In this document: positions 13,501 through 27,252 of the stretch, piece by piece
Layout: every line of letters begins with the position of its first letter
Numbering within the stretch: the stretch's first letter is position 1
Assembly (NCBI GenBank): GCA_030867875.1
Contig: JAOWCC010000936.1
Span: 11,602,095 to 11,666,094 of the forward strand
Reading direction: 5' to 3'
From: Actinernus sp. WN-2022
Lineage: Eukaryota > Cnidaria > Anthozoa > Actiniaria > Actinernidae
DNA length: 64,000 nucleotides
The notes under the pieces: generated by a model
Told to the model about the DNA's origin: nothing
Database searches by the model: none
What the model saw: only the letters and a program-made list of their open reading frames with translations
Translations under genes and position numbers: made by a program

Positions 13501-16500
13501 AGTTTCAACTGGCCGCTGTTGCTCGACATCTTGATGGATTTTAATGCGGTTTGCAGCAAAAGAACCGTCTTTGTCTATAGAACAACTGTTGACTGCGTTT
13601 TAGCCGCACGTGGGCATTGGAAACACCCCAAAATGTCACTTTTAGTTGATCAACTGGAAAAAGGTGATAAGGTAGAAAATCTCGAAAAATTTCCAAATCT
13701 CAAACAAGGAAATTATGGGATAGAAAGGCTATACATGGAAGCAAGTGTCATTTTACAACCATTGAAACCTAGACTATCAGTTATCAGCGCTTTAAACTGA
13801 GCAAATCGAGAATTCCACACAAGATGAGGCATGTTAACACAAAAAGAGTGTACCTTGCTAAGGCGCCTTTTGTGTTGACATGCGTCAATATGTGCACCGT
13901 TTCAGTTTCAACTGGCCGCTGTTGCTCGAAATCTTGATGGATTTTAATGCGGTTTGCAGCAAAAGAACCGTCCTTTGTCTATAGAACAACTGTTGACTGC
14001 GTTTTAGCCGCACCTGGGCATTGGAAAACACCCCAAAATGTCACTTTAGTTGATCAACTGGAAAAAGGTGATAAGGTAGAAAATCTCGAAAAATTCCAAA
14101 TCTCAAACAAGGAAATTATGGGATAGAAAGGCTATACATGGAAGCAAGTGTTCATTTTACAACCATTGAAACCTAGACTATCAGTTATCAGCGCTTTAAA
14201 CTGAGGAAATCGAGAATTCCACACAAGAATTATATGTGCACCGTTTCAGTTTCAACTGGCCGCTGTTGCTCGAAATCTTGATGGATTTTAATGCGGTTTG
14301 CAGCAAAAGAACCGTCTTTGTCTATAGAACAAACTGTTGACTGCGTTTTAGCCGCACCTGGGCATTGGAAATACCCCAAAATGTCACTTTTAGTTGATCA
14401 ACTGGAAAAAGGTGATAAGGTAGAAAATCTCGAAAAATTCCAATTCTCAAACAAGGAAATTATGGGATAGAAAGGCTATACATGGGAAGCAAGTGTCATT
14501 TTACAACCATTGAAACCTAGACTATCAGTTATCAGCGCTTTAAACTGAGGAAATCGAGAATTCCACACAAGATGAGGCATGTTAACACAAAAAGAGTGTA
14601 CCTTGCTAAGGCGCCTTTTGTGTTGACATGCCTCAATATGTGCACCGTTTCAGTTTCAACTGGCCGCTGTTGCTCGACATCTTGATGGATTTTAATGCGG
14701 TTTGCAGCAAAAGAACCGTCCTTTGTCTATAGAACAACTGTTGACTGCGTTTTAGCCGCACCTGGGCATTGGAAACACCCCAAAATGTCACTTTTAGTTG
14801 ATCAACTGGAAAAAAGGTGATAAGGTAGAAAATCTCGAAAAATTCCAAATCTCAAACAAGGAAATTATGGGATAGAAAGGCTATACATGGAAGCCAAGTG
14901 TCATTTTACAACCATTGAAACCTAGACTATCAGTTATCAGCGCTTTAAACTGAGCAAATCGAGAATTCCACACAAGATGAGGCATGTTAACACAAAAAGA
15001 GTGTACCTTGCTAAGGCGCCTTTTGTGTTGACATGCGTCAATATGTGCACCGTTTCAGTTTCAACTGGCCGCTGTTGCTCGAAATCTTGATGGATTTTTA
15101 ATGCGGTTTTGCAGCAAAAGAACCGTCTTTGTCTATAGAACAACTGTTGACTGCGTTTTAGCCGCACCTGGGCATTGGAAAACACCCCAAAATGTCACTT
15201 TTAGTTGATCAACTGGAAAAAGGTGATAAGGTAGAAAATCTCGAAAAATTCCAAATCTCAAACAAGGAAATTATGGGATAGAAAGGCTATACATGGAAGC
15301 AAGTGTCATTTTACAACCATTGAAACCTAGACTATCAGTTATCAGCGCTTTAAACTGAGGAAATCGAGAATTCCACACAAGAATTATATGTGCACCGTTT
15401 CAGTTTCAAACTGGCCGCTGTTGCTCGAAATCTTGATGGATTTTAATGCGGTTTTGCAGCAAAAGAACCGTCTTTGTCTATAGAACAACTGTTGACTGCG
15501 TTTTAGCCGCACCTGGGCATTGGAAACACCCCAAAATGTCACTTTTAGTTGATCAACTGGAAAAAGGTGATAAGGTAGAAAATCTCGAAAAATTCCAAAT
15601 CTCAAACAAGGAAATTATGGGATAGAAAGGCTATACATGGAAGCAAGTGTCATTTTACAACCATTGAAACCTAGACTATCAGTTATCAGCGCTTTAAACT
15701 GAGGAAATCGAGAATTCCCACAAGATGAGGCATGTTAACACAAAAAGAGTGTACCTTGCTAAGGCGCCTTTTGTGTTGACATGCCTCAATATGTGCACCG
15801 TTTCAGTTTCAACTGGCCGCTGTTGCTCGACATCTTGATGGATTTTAATGCGGTTTGCAGCAAAAGAACCGTCCTTTGTCTATAGAACAACTGTTGACTG
15901 CGTTTTTAGCCGCACCTGGGCATTGGAAACACCCCAAAATTGTCACTTTTTAGTTTGATCAACTGGAAAAAGGTGATAAGGTAGAAAAATCTCGAAAAAT
16001 TCCAAAATCTCAAACAAGGAAATTATGGGATAGAAAGGCTATACATGGAAGCAAGTGTCCATTTTACAACCATTGAAACCTAGACTATCAGTTTATCAGC
16101 GCTTTAAACTGAGGAAATCGAGAATTCCACACAAGATGAGGCATGTTAACACAAAAAGAGTGTACCTTGCTAAGGCGCCTTTTGTGTTGACATGCCTCAA
16201 TATGTGCACCGTTTCAGTTTCAACTGGCCGCTGTTGCTCGACATCTTGATGGATTTTAATGCGGTTTGCAGCAAAAGAACCGTCTTTGTCTATAGAACAA
16301 CTGTTGACTGCGTTTTAGCCGCACCTGGGCATTGGAAACACCCCAAAAATGTCACTTTTAGTTGATCAACTGGAAAAAGGTGATAAGGTAGAAAATCTCG
16401 AAAAATTCCAAATCTCAAAACAAGGAAATTATGGGATAGAAAGGCTATACATGGAAGCAAGTGTCATTTTACAACCATTGAAAACCTAGACTATCAGTTA

Positions 16501-19500
16501 TCAGCGCTTTAAACTGAGGAAATCGAGAATTCCACACAAGATGAGGCATGTTAACACAAAAAGAGTGTACCTTGCTAAGGCGCCTTTTGTGTTGACATGC
16601 GTCAATATGTGCACCGTTTCAGTTTCAACTGGCCGCTGTTGCTCGAAATCTTGATGGATTTTAATGCGGTTTGCAGCAAAAGAACCGTCTTTGTCTATAG
16701 AACAACTGTTGACTGCGTTTTAGCCGCACCTGGGCATTGGAAACACCCCAAAATGTCACTTTTAGTTTGATCAACTGGAAAAAAAGGTGATAAGGTAGAA
16801 AATCTCGAAAAATTCCAAATCTCAAACAAGGAAATTATGGGATAGAAAGGCCTATACATGGAAGCAAGTGTCATTTTACAACCATTGAAACCTAGACCTA
16901 TCAGTTATCAGCGCTTTAAACTGAGGAAATCGAGAATTCCACACAAGAATTATATGTGCACCGTTTCAGTTTCAACTGGCCGCTGTTGCTCGAAATCTTG
17001 ATGGATTTTAATGCGGTTTGCAGCAAAAGAACCGTCTTTGTCTATAGAAACAACTGTTGACTGCGTTTTAGCCGCACCTGGGCATTGGAAATACCCCAAA
17101 ATGTCACTTTTAGTTGATCAACTGGAAAAAAGGTGATAAGGTAGAAAATCTCGAAAAAATTCCAAATCTCAAACAAGGAAATTATGGGATAGAAAGGCTA
17201 TACATGGAAGCAAGTGTCATTTTTACAACCATTGAAACCTAGACTATCAGTTATCAGCGCTTTAAACTGAGGAAATCGAGAATTCCACACAAGATGAGGC
17301 ATGTTAACACAAAAAGAGTGTACCTTGCTAAGGCGCCTTTTGTGTTGACATGCCTCAATATGTGCACCGTTTCAGTTTCAACTGGCCGCTGTTGCTCGAC
17401 ATCTTGATGGATTTTAATGCGGTTTGCAGCAAAAGAACCGTCTTTGTCTATAGAACAACTGTTGACTGCGTTTTAGCCGCACCTGGGCATTGGAAACACC
17501 CCCAAAATGTCCACTTTTAGTTGATCAACTGGAAAAAGGTGATAAGGTAGAAAATCTCGAAAAATTCCAAATCTCAAACAAGGAAATTATGGGATAGAAA
17601 GGCTATACATGGAAGCAAGTGTCATTTTACAACCATTGAAAACCTAGACTATCAGTTATCAGCGCTTTAAACTGAGCAAATCGAGAATTCCCACACAAGA
17701 TGAGGCATGTTAACACAAAAAGAGTGTACCTTGCTAAGGCGCCTTTTGTGTTGACATGCGTCAATATGTGCACCGTTTCAGTTTTCAACTGGCCGCTGTT
17801 GCTCGAAATCTTGATGGATTTTAATGCGGTTTGCAGCAAAAGAACCGTCTTTGTCTATAGAACAACTGTTGACTGCGTTTTAGCCGCACCTGGGCATTGG
17901 AAACACCCCAAAATGTCACTTTTAGTTGATCAACTGGAAAAAGGTGATAAGGTAGAAAATCTCGAAAAATTCCAAATCTCAAACAAGGAAATTATGGGAT
18001 AGAAAGGCTATACATGGAAGCAAGTGTCATTTTACAACCATTGAAACCTAGACTATCAGTTATCAGCGCTTTAAACTGAGGAAATCGAGAATTCCACACA
18101 AGAATTATATGTGCACCGTTTCAGTTTCAACTGGCGCTGTTGCTCGAAATCTTGATGGATTTTAATGCGGTTTGCAGCAAAAGAACCGTCTTTGTCTATA
18201 GAACAACTGTTGACTGCGTTTTAGCCGCACCTGGGCATTGGGAAACACCCCAAAATGTCACTTTTAGTTGATCAACTGGAAAAAGGTGATAAGGTAGAAA
18301 ATCTCGAAAAATTCCAAATCTCAAACAAGGAAATTATGGGATAGAAAGGCTATACATGGAAGCAAGTGTCCATTTTACAACCATTGAAACCTAGACTATC
18401 AGTTATCAGCGCTTTAAACTGAGGAAATCGAGAATTCCACACAAGATGAGGCATGTTAACACAAAAAGAGTGTACCTTGCTAAGGCGCCTTTTGTGTTGA
18501 CATGCCTCAATATGTGCACCGTTTCAGTTTCAACTGGCCGCTGTTGCTCGACATCTTGATGGATTTTAATGCGGTTTGCAGCAAAAGAACCGTCTTTGTC
18601 TATAGAACAACTGTTGACTGCGTTTTAGCCGCACCTGGGCATTGGAAACACCCCAAAATGTCACTTTTAGTTGATCAACTGGAAAAAAGGTGATAAGGTA
18701 GAAAATCTCGAAAAATTCCAAATCTCAAACAAGGAAATTATGGGATAGAAAGGCTATACATGGAAGCAAGTGTCATTTTACAACCATTGAAACCTAGGAC
18801 TATCAGTTATCAGCGCTTTAAACTGAGGAAATCGAGAATTCCACACAAGATGAGCATGTTAACACAAAAAGAGTGTACCTTGCTAAGGCGCCTTTTGTGT
18901 TGACATGCCTCAATATGTGCACCGTTTCAGTTTCAACTGGCCGCTGTTGCTCGACATCTTGATGGATTTTAATGCGGTTTGCAGCAAAAGAACCGTCTTT
19001 GTCTATAGAACAACTGTTGACTGCGTTTTAGCCGCACCTGGGCATTGGAAACACCCCAAAATGTCACTTTAGTTGATCAACTGGAAAAAGGTGATAAGGT
19101 AGAAAATCTCGAAAAATTCCAAATCTCAAACAAGGAAATTATGGGATAGAAAGGCTATACATGGAAGCAAGTGTCATTTTACAACCATTGAAACCTAGAC
19201 TATCAGTTATCAGCGCTTTAAACTGAGGAAAATCGAGAATTCCACACAAGATGAGGCATGTTAACACAAAAAAGAGTGTACCTTGCTAAGGCGCCTTTTG
19301 TGTTGACATGCCTCAATATGTGCACCGTTTCAGTTTCAACTGGCCGCTGTTGCTCGAAATCTTGATGGATTTTAATGCGGTTTGCAGCAAAAGAAACCGT
19401 CTTTGTCCTATAGAACAACTGTTGACTGCGTTTTAGCCGCACCTGGGCATTGGGAAATACCCCAAAATGTCACTTTTAGTTGATCAACTGGAAAAAGGTG

Positions 19501-22500
19501 ATAAGGTAGAAAATCTCGAAAAATTCCAAATCTCAAACAAGGAAATTATGGGATAGAAAGGCTATACATGGAAGCAAGTGTCATTTTACAACCATTGAAA
19601 CCTAGACTATCAGTTATCAGCGCTTTAAACTGAGGAAATCGAGAATTCCACACAAGATGAGGGCATGTTAACACAAAAAGAGTGTACCTTGCTAAGGCGC
19701 CTTTTGTGTTGACATGCCTCAATATGTGCACCGTTTCAGTTTCAACTGGCCGCTGTTGCTCGACATCTTGATGGATTTTAATGCGGTTTGCAGCAAAAGA
19801 ACCGTCTTTGTCTATAGAACAACTGTTGACTGCGTTTTAGCCGCACCTGGGCATTGGAAACACCCCAAAATGTCACTTTTAGTTGATCAACTGGAAAAAG
19901 GTGATAAGGTAGAAAAATCTCGAAAAATTCCAAATCTCAAACAAGGAAATTATGGGATAGAAAGGCTATACATGGAAGCAAGTGTCATTTTTACAACCAT
20001 TGAAACCTAGACTATCAGTTTATCAGCGCTTTAAACTGAGCAAATCGAGAATTCCACACAAGATGAGGCATGTTAACACAAAAAGAGTGTACCTTGCTAA
20101 GGCGCCTTTTGTGTTGACATGCGTCAATATGTGCACCGTTTCAGTTTCAACTGGCCGCTGTTGCTCGAAATCTTGATGGATTTTAATGCGGTTTGCAGCA
20201 AAAGAACCGTCTTTGTCTATAGAACAACTGTTGACTGCGTTTTAGCCGCACCTGGGCATTGGAAACACCCCAAAATGTCACTTTTAGTTGATCAACTGGA
20301 AAAAGGTGATAAGGTAGAAAATCTCGAAAAATTCCAAAATCTCAAACAAGGAAATTATGGGATAGAAAGGCTATACATGGAAGCAAGTGTCATTTTACAA
20401 CCATTGAAACCTAGACTATCAGTTATCAGCGCTTTAAACTGAGGAAATCGAGAATTCCACACAAGAATTATATGTGCACCGTTTCAGTTTCAACTGGCCG
20501 CTGTTGCTCGAAATCTTGATGGATTTTAATGCGGTTTGCAGCAAAAGAAACCGTCTTTGTCTATAGAACAACTGTTGGACTGCGTTTTAGCCGCACCTGG
20601 GCATTGGAAACACCCCAAAAATGTCACTTTTAGTTGATCAACTGGAAAAAGGTGATAGTAGAAAAATCTCGAAAAATTCCAAATCTCAAACAAGGAAATT
20701 ATGGGATAGAAAGGCTATACATGGAAGCAAGTGTCATTTTACAACCATTGAAACCTAGACTATCAGTTATCAGCGCTTTAAACTGAGGAAATCGAGAAAT
20801 TCCACACAAGATGAGGCATGTTAACACAAAAAGAGTGTACCTTGCTAAGGCGCCTTTTGTGTTGACATGCCTCAATATGTGCACCGTTTCAGTTTCAACT
20901 GGCCGCTGTTGCTCGACATCTTGATGGATTTTAATGCGGTTTGCAGCAAAAGAACCGTCTTTGTCTATAGAACAACTGTTGACTGCGTTTTAGCCGCACC
21001 TGGGCATTGGAAAACACCCCAAAATGTCACTTTTAGTTGATCAACTGGAAAAAGGTGATAAGGTAGAAAATCTCGAAAAAATTCCAAATCTCAAACAAGG
21101 AAATTATGGGATAGAAAGGCTATACATGGAAGCAAGTGTCATTTTACAACCATTGAAACCTAGACTATCAGTTATCAGCGCTTTAAACTGAGGAAATCGA
21201 GAATTCCACACAAGATGAGGCATGTTAACACAAAAAGAGTGTACCTTGCTAAGGCGCCCTTTTGTGTTGACATGCCTCAATATGTGCACCGTTTCAGTTT
21301 CAACTGGCCGCTGTTGCTCGACATCTTGATGGATTTTAATGCGGTTTGCAGCAAAAGAACCGTCTTTGTCTATAGAACAACTGTTGACTGCGTTTTAGCC
21401 GCACCTGGGCATTGGAAACACCCCAAAATGTCACTTTTAGTTGATCAACTGGAAAAAGGTGATAAGGTAGAAAATCTCGAAAAATTCCAAATCTCAAACA
21501 AGGAAATTATGGGATAGAAAGGCTATACATGGAAGCAAGTGTCATTTTACAACCATTGAAACCTAGACTATCAGTTATCAGCGCTTTAAACTGAGGAAAT
21601 CGAGAATTCCCCACAAGATGAGGCATGTTAACACAAAAGAGTGTACCTTGCTAAGGCGCCTTTTGTGTTGACATGCCTCAATATGTGCACCGTTTCAGTT
21701 TCAACTGGCCGCTGTTGCTCGACATCTTGATGGATTTTAATGCGGTTTGCAGCAAAAGAACCGTCTTTGTCTATAGAAACAACTGTTGACTGCGTTTTAG
21801 CCGCACCTGGGCATTGGAAATACCCCAAAATGTCACTTTTAGTTGATCAACTGGAAAAAGGTGATAAGGTAGAAAATCTCGAAAAATTCCAAATCTCAAA
21901 CAAGGAAATTATGGGATAGAAAGGCTATACATGGAAGCAAGTGTCATTTTACAACCATTGAAACCTAGACTATCAGTTATCAGCGCTTTAAACTGAGGAA
22001 ATCGAGAATTCCACACAAGATGAGGCATGTTAACACAAAAAGAGTGTACCTTGCTAAGGCGCCTTTTGTGTTGACATGCCTCAATATGTGCACCGTTTCA
22101 GTTTCAACTGGCCGCTGTTGCTCGACATCTTGATGGATTTTAATGCGGTTTGCAGCAAAAGAACCGTCTTTGTCTATAGAACAACTGTTTGACTGCGTTT
22201 TAGCCGCACGTGGGCATTGGAAACACCCCAAAATGTCACTTTTAGTTGATCAACTGGAAAAAGGTGATAAGGTAGAAAATCTCGAAAAAATTCCAAATCT
22301 CAAACAAGGAAAATTATGGGATAGAAAGGCTATACATGGAAGCAAGTGTCATTTTTACAACCATTGAAACCTAGACTATCAGTTATCAGCGCTTTAAACT
22401 GAGCAAATCGAGAATTCCACACAAGATGAGGCATGTTAACACAAAAAGAGTGTACCTTGCTAAGGCGCCTTTTGTGTTGACATGCGTCAATATGTGCACC

Positions 22501-25500
22501 GTTTTCAGTTTCAACTGGCCGCTGTTGCTCGAAATCTTGATGGATTTTAATGCGGTTTGCAGCAAAAGAACCGTCCTTTGTCTATAGAACAACTGTTGAC
22601 TGCGTTTTAGCCGCACCTGGGCATTGGAAACACCCCAAAATGTCACTTTTAGTTGATCAACTGGAAAAAGGTGATAAGGTAGAAAATCTCGAAAAATTCC
22701 AAATCTCAAACAAGGAAATTATGGGATAGAAAGGCTATACATGGAAGCAAGTGTCATTTTACAACCATTGAAAACCTAGACTATCAGTTATCAGCGCTTT
22801 AAACTGAGGAAATCGAGAATTCCACACAAGAATTATATGTGCACCGTTTCAGTTTCAACTGGCCGCTGTTGCTCGAAATCTTGATGGATTTTAATGCGGT
22901 TTGCAGCAAAAGAACCGTCTTTGTCTATAGAACAACTGTTGACTGCGGTTTTAGCCGCACCTGGGCATTGGAAACACCCCAAAATGTCACTTTTAGTTGA
23001 TCAACTGGAAAAAGGTGATAAGGTAGAAAATCTCGAAAAATTCCAAATCTCAAACAAGGAAATTATGGGATAGAAAGGCTATACATGGAAGAAGTGTCAT
23101 TTTACAACCATTGAAACCTAGACTATCAGTTATCAGCGCTTTAAACTGAGGAAATCGAGAATTCCACACAAGATGAGGCATGTTAACACAAAAAGAGTGT
23201 ACCTTGCTAAGGCGCCTTTTTGTGTTGACATGCCTCAATATGTGCACCGTTTCAGTTTCAACTGGCCGCTGTTGCTCGACATCTTGATGGATTTTAATGC
23301 GGTTTGCAGCAAAAGAACCGTCTTTGTCTATAGAACAACTGTTGACTGCGTTTTAGCCGCACCTGGGCATTGGAAACACCCCAAAATGTCACTTTTAGTT
23401 GATCAACTGGAAAAAGGTGATAAGGTAGAAAATCTCGAAAAATTCCAAATCTCAAACAAGGAAATTATGGGATAGAAAGGCTATACATGGAAGCAAGTGT
23501 CATTTTACAACCATTGAACCTAGACTATCAGTTATCAGCGCTTTAAACTGAGGAAATCGAGAATTCCACACAAGATGAGGCATGTTAACACAAAAAGAGT
23601 GTACCTTGCTAAGGCGCCTTTTGTGTTGACATGCCTCAATATGTGCACCGTTTCAGTTTCAACTGGCCGCTGTTGCTCGACATCTTGATGGATTTTAATG
23701 CGGTTTGCAGCAAAAGAACCGTCTTTGTCTATAGAACAACTGTTGACTGCGTTTTAGCCGCACCTGGGCATTGGAAACACCCCAAAATGTCACTTTTAGT
23801 TGATCAACTGGAAAAAGGTGATAAGGTAGAAAATCTCGAAAAAATTCCAAATCTCAAAACAAGGAAATTATGGGATAGAAAGGCTATACATGGAAGCAAG
23901 TGTCATTTTACAACCATTGAAACCTAGACTATCAGTTATCAGCGCTTTAAACTGAGGAAATCGAGAATTCCACACAAGATGAGGCATGTTAACACAAAAA
24001 GAGTGTACCTTGCTAAGGCGCCTTTTGTGTTGACATGCCTCAATATGTGCACCGTTTCAGTTTCAACTGGCCGCTGTTGCTCGACATCTTGATGGATTTT
24101 AATGCGGTTTGCAGCAAAAGAACCGTCTTTGTCTATAGAACAACTGTTGACTGCGTTTTAGCCGCACGTGGGCATTGGAAACACCCCAAAATGTCACTTT
24201 TAGTTGATCAACTGGAAAAAGGTGATAAGGTAGAAAATCTCGAAAAATTCCAAATCTCAAACAAGGAAATTATGGATAGAAAGGCTATACATGGAAGCAA
24301 GTGTCATTTTACAACCATTGAAACCTAGACTATCAGTTATCAGCGCTTAATGAAAACGATAAGGAAATCGAGAATTCCACACAAGATGAGGCATGTTAAC
24401 ACAAAAAGAGTGTACCTTGCTAAGGCGCCTTTTGTGTTGACATGCCTCAATATGTGCACCGTTTCAGTTTCAACTGGCCGCTGTTGCTCGACATCTTGAT
24501 GGATTTTAATGCGGTTTGCAGCAAAAGAACCGTCTTTGTCTATAGAACAACTGTTGACTGCGTTTTAGCCGCACCTGGGCATTGGAAACACCCCAAAATG
24601 TCACTTTTAGTTGATCAACTGGAAAAAGGTGTAAGGTAGAAAATCTCGAAAAATTCCAAATCTCAAACAAGGAAATTATGGGATAGAAAGGCTATACATG
24701 GAAGCAAGTGTCATTTTACAACCATTGAAAACCTAGACTATCAGTTATCAGCGCTTTAAACTGAGGAAATCGAGAATTCCACACAAGATGAGCATGTTAA
24801 CACAAAAAGAGTGTACCTTGCTAAGGCGCCTTTTGTGTTGACATGCCTCAATATGTGCACCGTTTCAGTTTCAACTGGCCGCTGTTGCTCGAAATCTTGA
24901 TGGATTTTAATGCGGTTTGCAGCAAAAGAACCGTCTTTGTCTATAGAACAACTGTTGACTGCGTTTTAGCCGCACCTGGGCATTGGAAACACCCCAAAAT
25001 GTCACTTTTAGTTGATCAACTGGAAAAAGGTGATAAGGTAGAAAATCTCGAAAAATTCCAAATCTCAAACAAGGAAATTATGGGATAGAAAGGCTATACA
25101 TGGAAGCAAGTGTCATTTTACAACCATTGAAACCTAGACTATCAGTTATCAGCGCTTTAAACTGAGGAAATCGAGAATTCCACACAAGATGAGGCATGTT
25201 AACACAAAAAGAGTGTACCTTGCTAAGGCGCCTTTTGTGTTGACATGCCTCAATATGTGCACCGTTTTCAGTTTCAACTGGCCGCTGTTGCTCGACATCT
25301 TGATGGATTTTATGCGGTTTGCAGCAAAAGAACCGTCTTTGTCTATAGAACAACTGTTGACTGCGTTTTAGCCGCACGTGGGCATTGGAAACACCCCAAA
25401 ATGTCACTTTTAGTTGATCAACTGGAAAAAGGTGATAAGGTAGAAAATCTCGAAAAAATTCCAAATCTCAAACAAGGAAATTATGGGATAGAAAGGCTAT

Positions 25501-27152
25501 ACATGGAAGCAAGTGTCATTTTACAACCATTGAAACCTAGACTATCAGTTATCAGCGCTTTAAACTGAGGAAATCGAGAATTCCACACAAGATGAGGCAT
25601 GTTAACACAAAAAGAGTGTACCTTGCTAAGGCGCCTTTTGTGTTGACATGCCTCAATATGTGCACCGTTTCAGTTTCAACTGGCGCTGTTGCTCGACATC
25701 TTGATGGATTTTAATGCGGTTTTGCAGCAAAAGAACCGTCTTTGTCTATAGAACAACTGTTGACTGCGTTTTAGCCGCACCTGGGCATTGGAAACACCCC
25801 AAAATGTCACTTTTAGTTGATCAACTGGAAAAAGGTGATAAGGTAGAAAATCTCGAAAAATTCCAAATCTCAAACAAGGAAATTATGGGATAGAAAGGCT
25901 ATACATGGAAGCAAGTGTCATTTTACAACCATTGAAACCTAGACTATCAGTTATCAGCGCTTTAAACTGAGGAAATCGAGAATTCCACACAAGATGAGGC
26001 ATGTTAACACAAAAAAGAGTTTACCTTGCTAAGGCGCCTTTTGTGTTGACATGCCTCAATATGTGCACCGTTTCAGTTTCAACTGGCCGCTGTTGCTCGA
26101 AATCTTGATGGATTTTAATGCGGTTTGCAGCAAAAGAACCGTCTTTGTCTATAGAACAACTGTTGACTGCGTTTTAGCCGCACCTGGGCATTGGAAACAC
26201 CCCAAAATGTCACTTTTAGTTGATCAACTGGAAAAAGGTGATAAGGTAGAAAATCTCGAAAAATTCCAAATCTCAAACAAGGAAATTATGGGATAGAAAG
26301 GCTATACATGGAAGCAAGTGTCATTTTACAACCATTGAAACCTAGACTATCAGTTATCAGCGCTTTAAACTGAGGAAATCGAGAATTCCACACAAGATGA
26401 GGCATGTTAACACAAAAAGAGTGTACCTTGCTAAGGCGCCTTTTGTGTTGACATGCCTCAATATGTGCACCGTTTCAGTTTCAACTGGCCGCTGTTGCTC
26501 GACATCTTGATGGATTTTAATGCGGTTTGCAGCAAAAGAACCGTCTTTGTCTATAGAACAACTGTTGACTGCGTTTTAGCCGCACGTGGGCATTGGAAAC
26601 ACCCCAAAATGTCACTTTTAGTTGATCAACTGGAAAAGGTGATAAGGTAGAAAATCTCGAAAAATTCCAAATCTCAAACAAGGAAATTATGGGATAGAAA
26701 GGCTATACATGGAAGCAAGTGTCATTTTACAACCATTGAAACCTAGACTATCAGTTATCAGCGCTTTAAACTGAGGAAATCGAGGAATTCCACACAAGAT
26801 GAGGCATGTTAACACAAAAAGAGTGTACCTTGCTAGGCGCCTTTTGTGTTGACATGCCTCAATATGTGCACCGTTTCAGGTTTCAACTGGCCGCTGTTGC
26901 TCGACATCTTGATGGATTTTAATGCGGTTTGCAGCAAAAGAACCGTCTTTGTCTATAGAACAACTGTTGACTGCGTTTTAGCCGCACCTGGGCATTGGAA
27001 ACACCCCAAAATGTCACTTTAAGTTGATCAAACTGGAAAAAGGTGATAAGGTAGAAAATCTCGAAAATTCCAAAATCTCAAACAAGGAAATTATGGGATA
27101 GAAAGGCTATACATGGAAGCAAGTGTCATTTTACAACCATTGAAATCCTAGA
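10579..27152. repeat. 402-bp satellite array, indel-rich part
   Basis: The same satellite continues for about 41 more units to the assembly gap. From about 10590 onward units carry scattered single-base insertions and deletions, mostly in homopolymers (extra A, T or C), which break the 81-codon frame in most copies. The first is an extra A in the stretch following ccattga near 10590. Such errors are typical of unpolished long-read consensus in regions where reads do not map uniquely, though real drift is possible. Seven shortened units lie here. One unit near 24345-24362 has a unique local rewrite replacing the usual gctttaaactgagg. Confidence 0.95.
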
Positions 27153-27252
27153 NNNNNNNNNNNNNNNNNNNNNNNNNNNNNNNNNNNNNNNNNNNNNNNN
27201 NNNNNNNNNNNNNNNNNNNNNNNNNNNNNNNNNNNNNNNNNNNNNNNNNNNN
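27153..27252. other. Assembly gap (100 N)
   Basis: Exactly 100 N, the usual placeholder for a gap of unknown length. The satellite runs up to it and unrelated DNA follows, so the true right end of the satellite and the real distance to 27253 are unknown. Confidence 0.99.

Noticed and set aside
10712..25873. Minus-strand frames of 61-128 codons in the satellite
   Set aside because: They appear only where indels happen to fuse frames and are different at each site.
13..27152. 81-codon frame repeated in satellite units as a multicopy gene family
   Set aside because: Units are homogenised as a whole, including non-coding parts, so an open frame is expected to persist; it is broken freely in the right half, and no domain or separate selection is visible.
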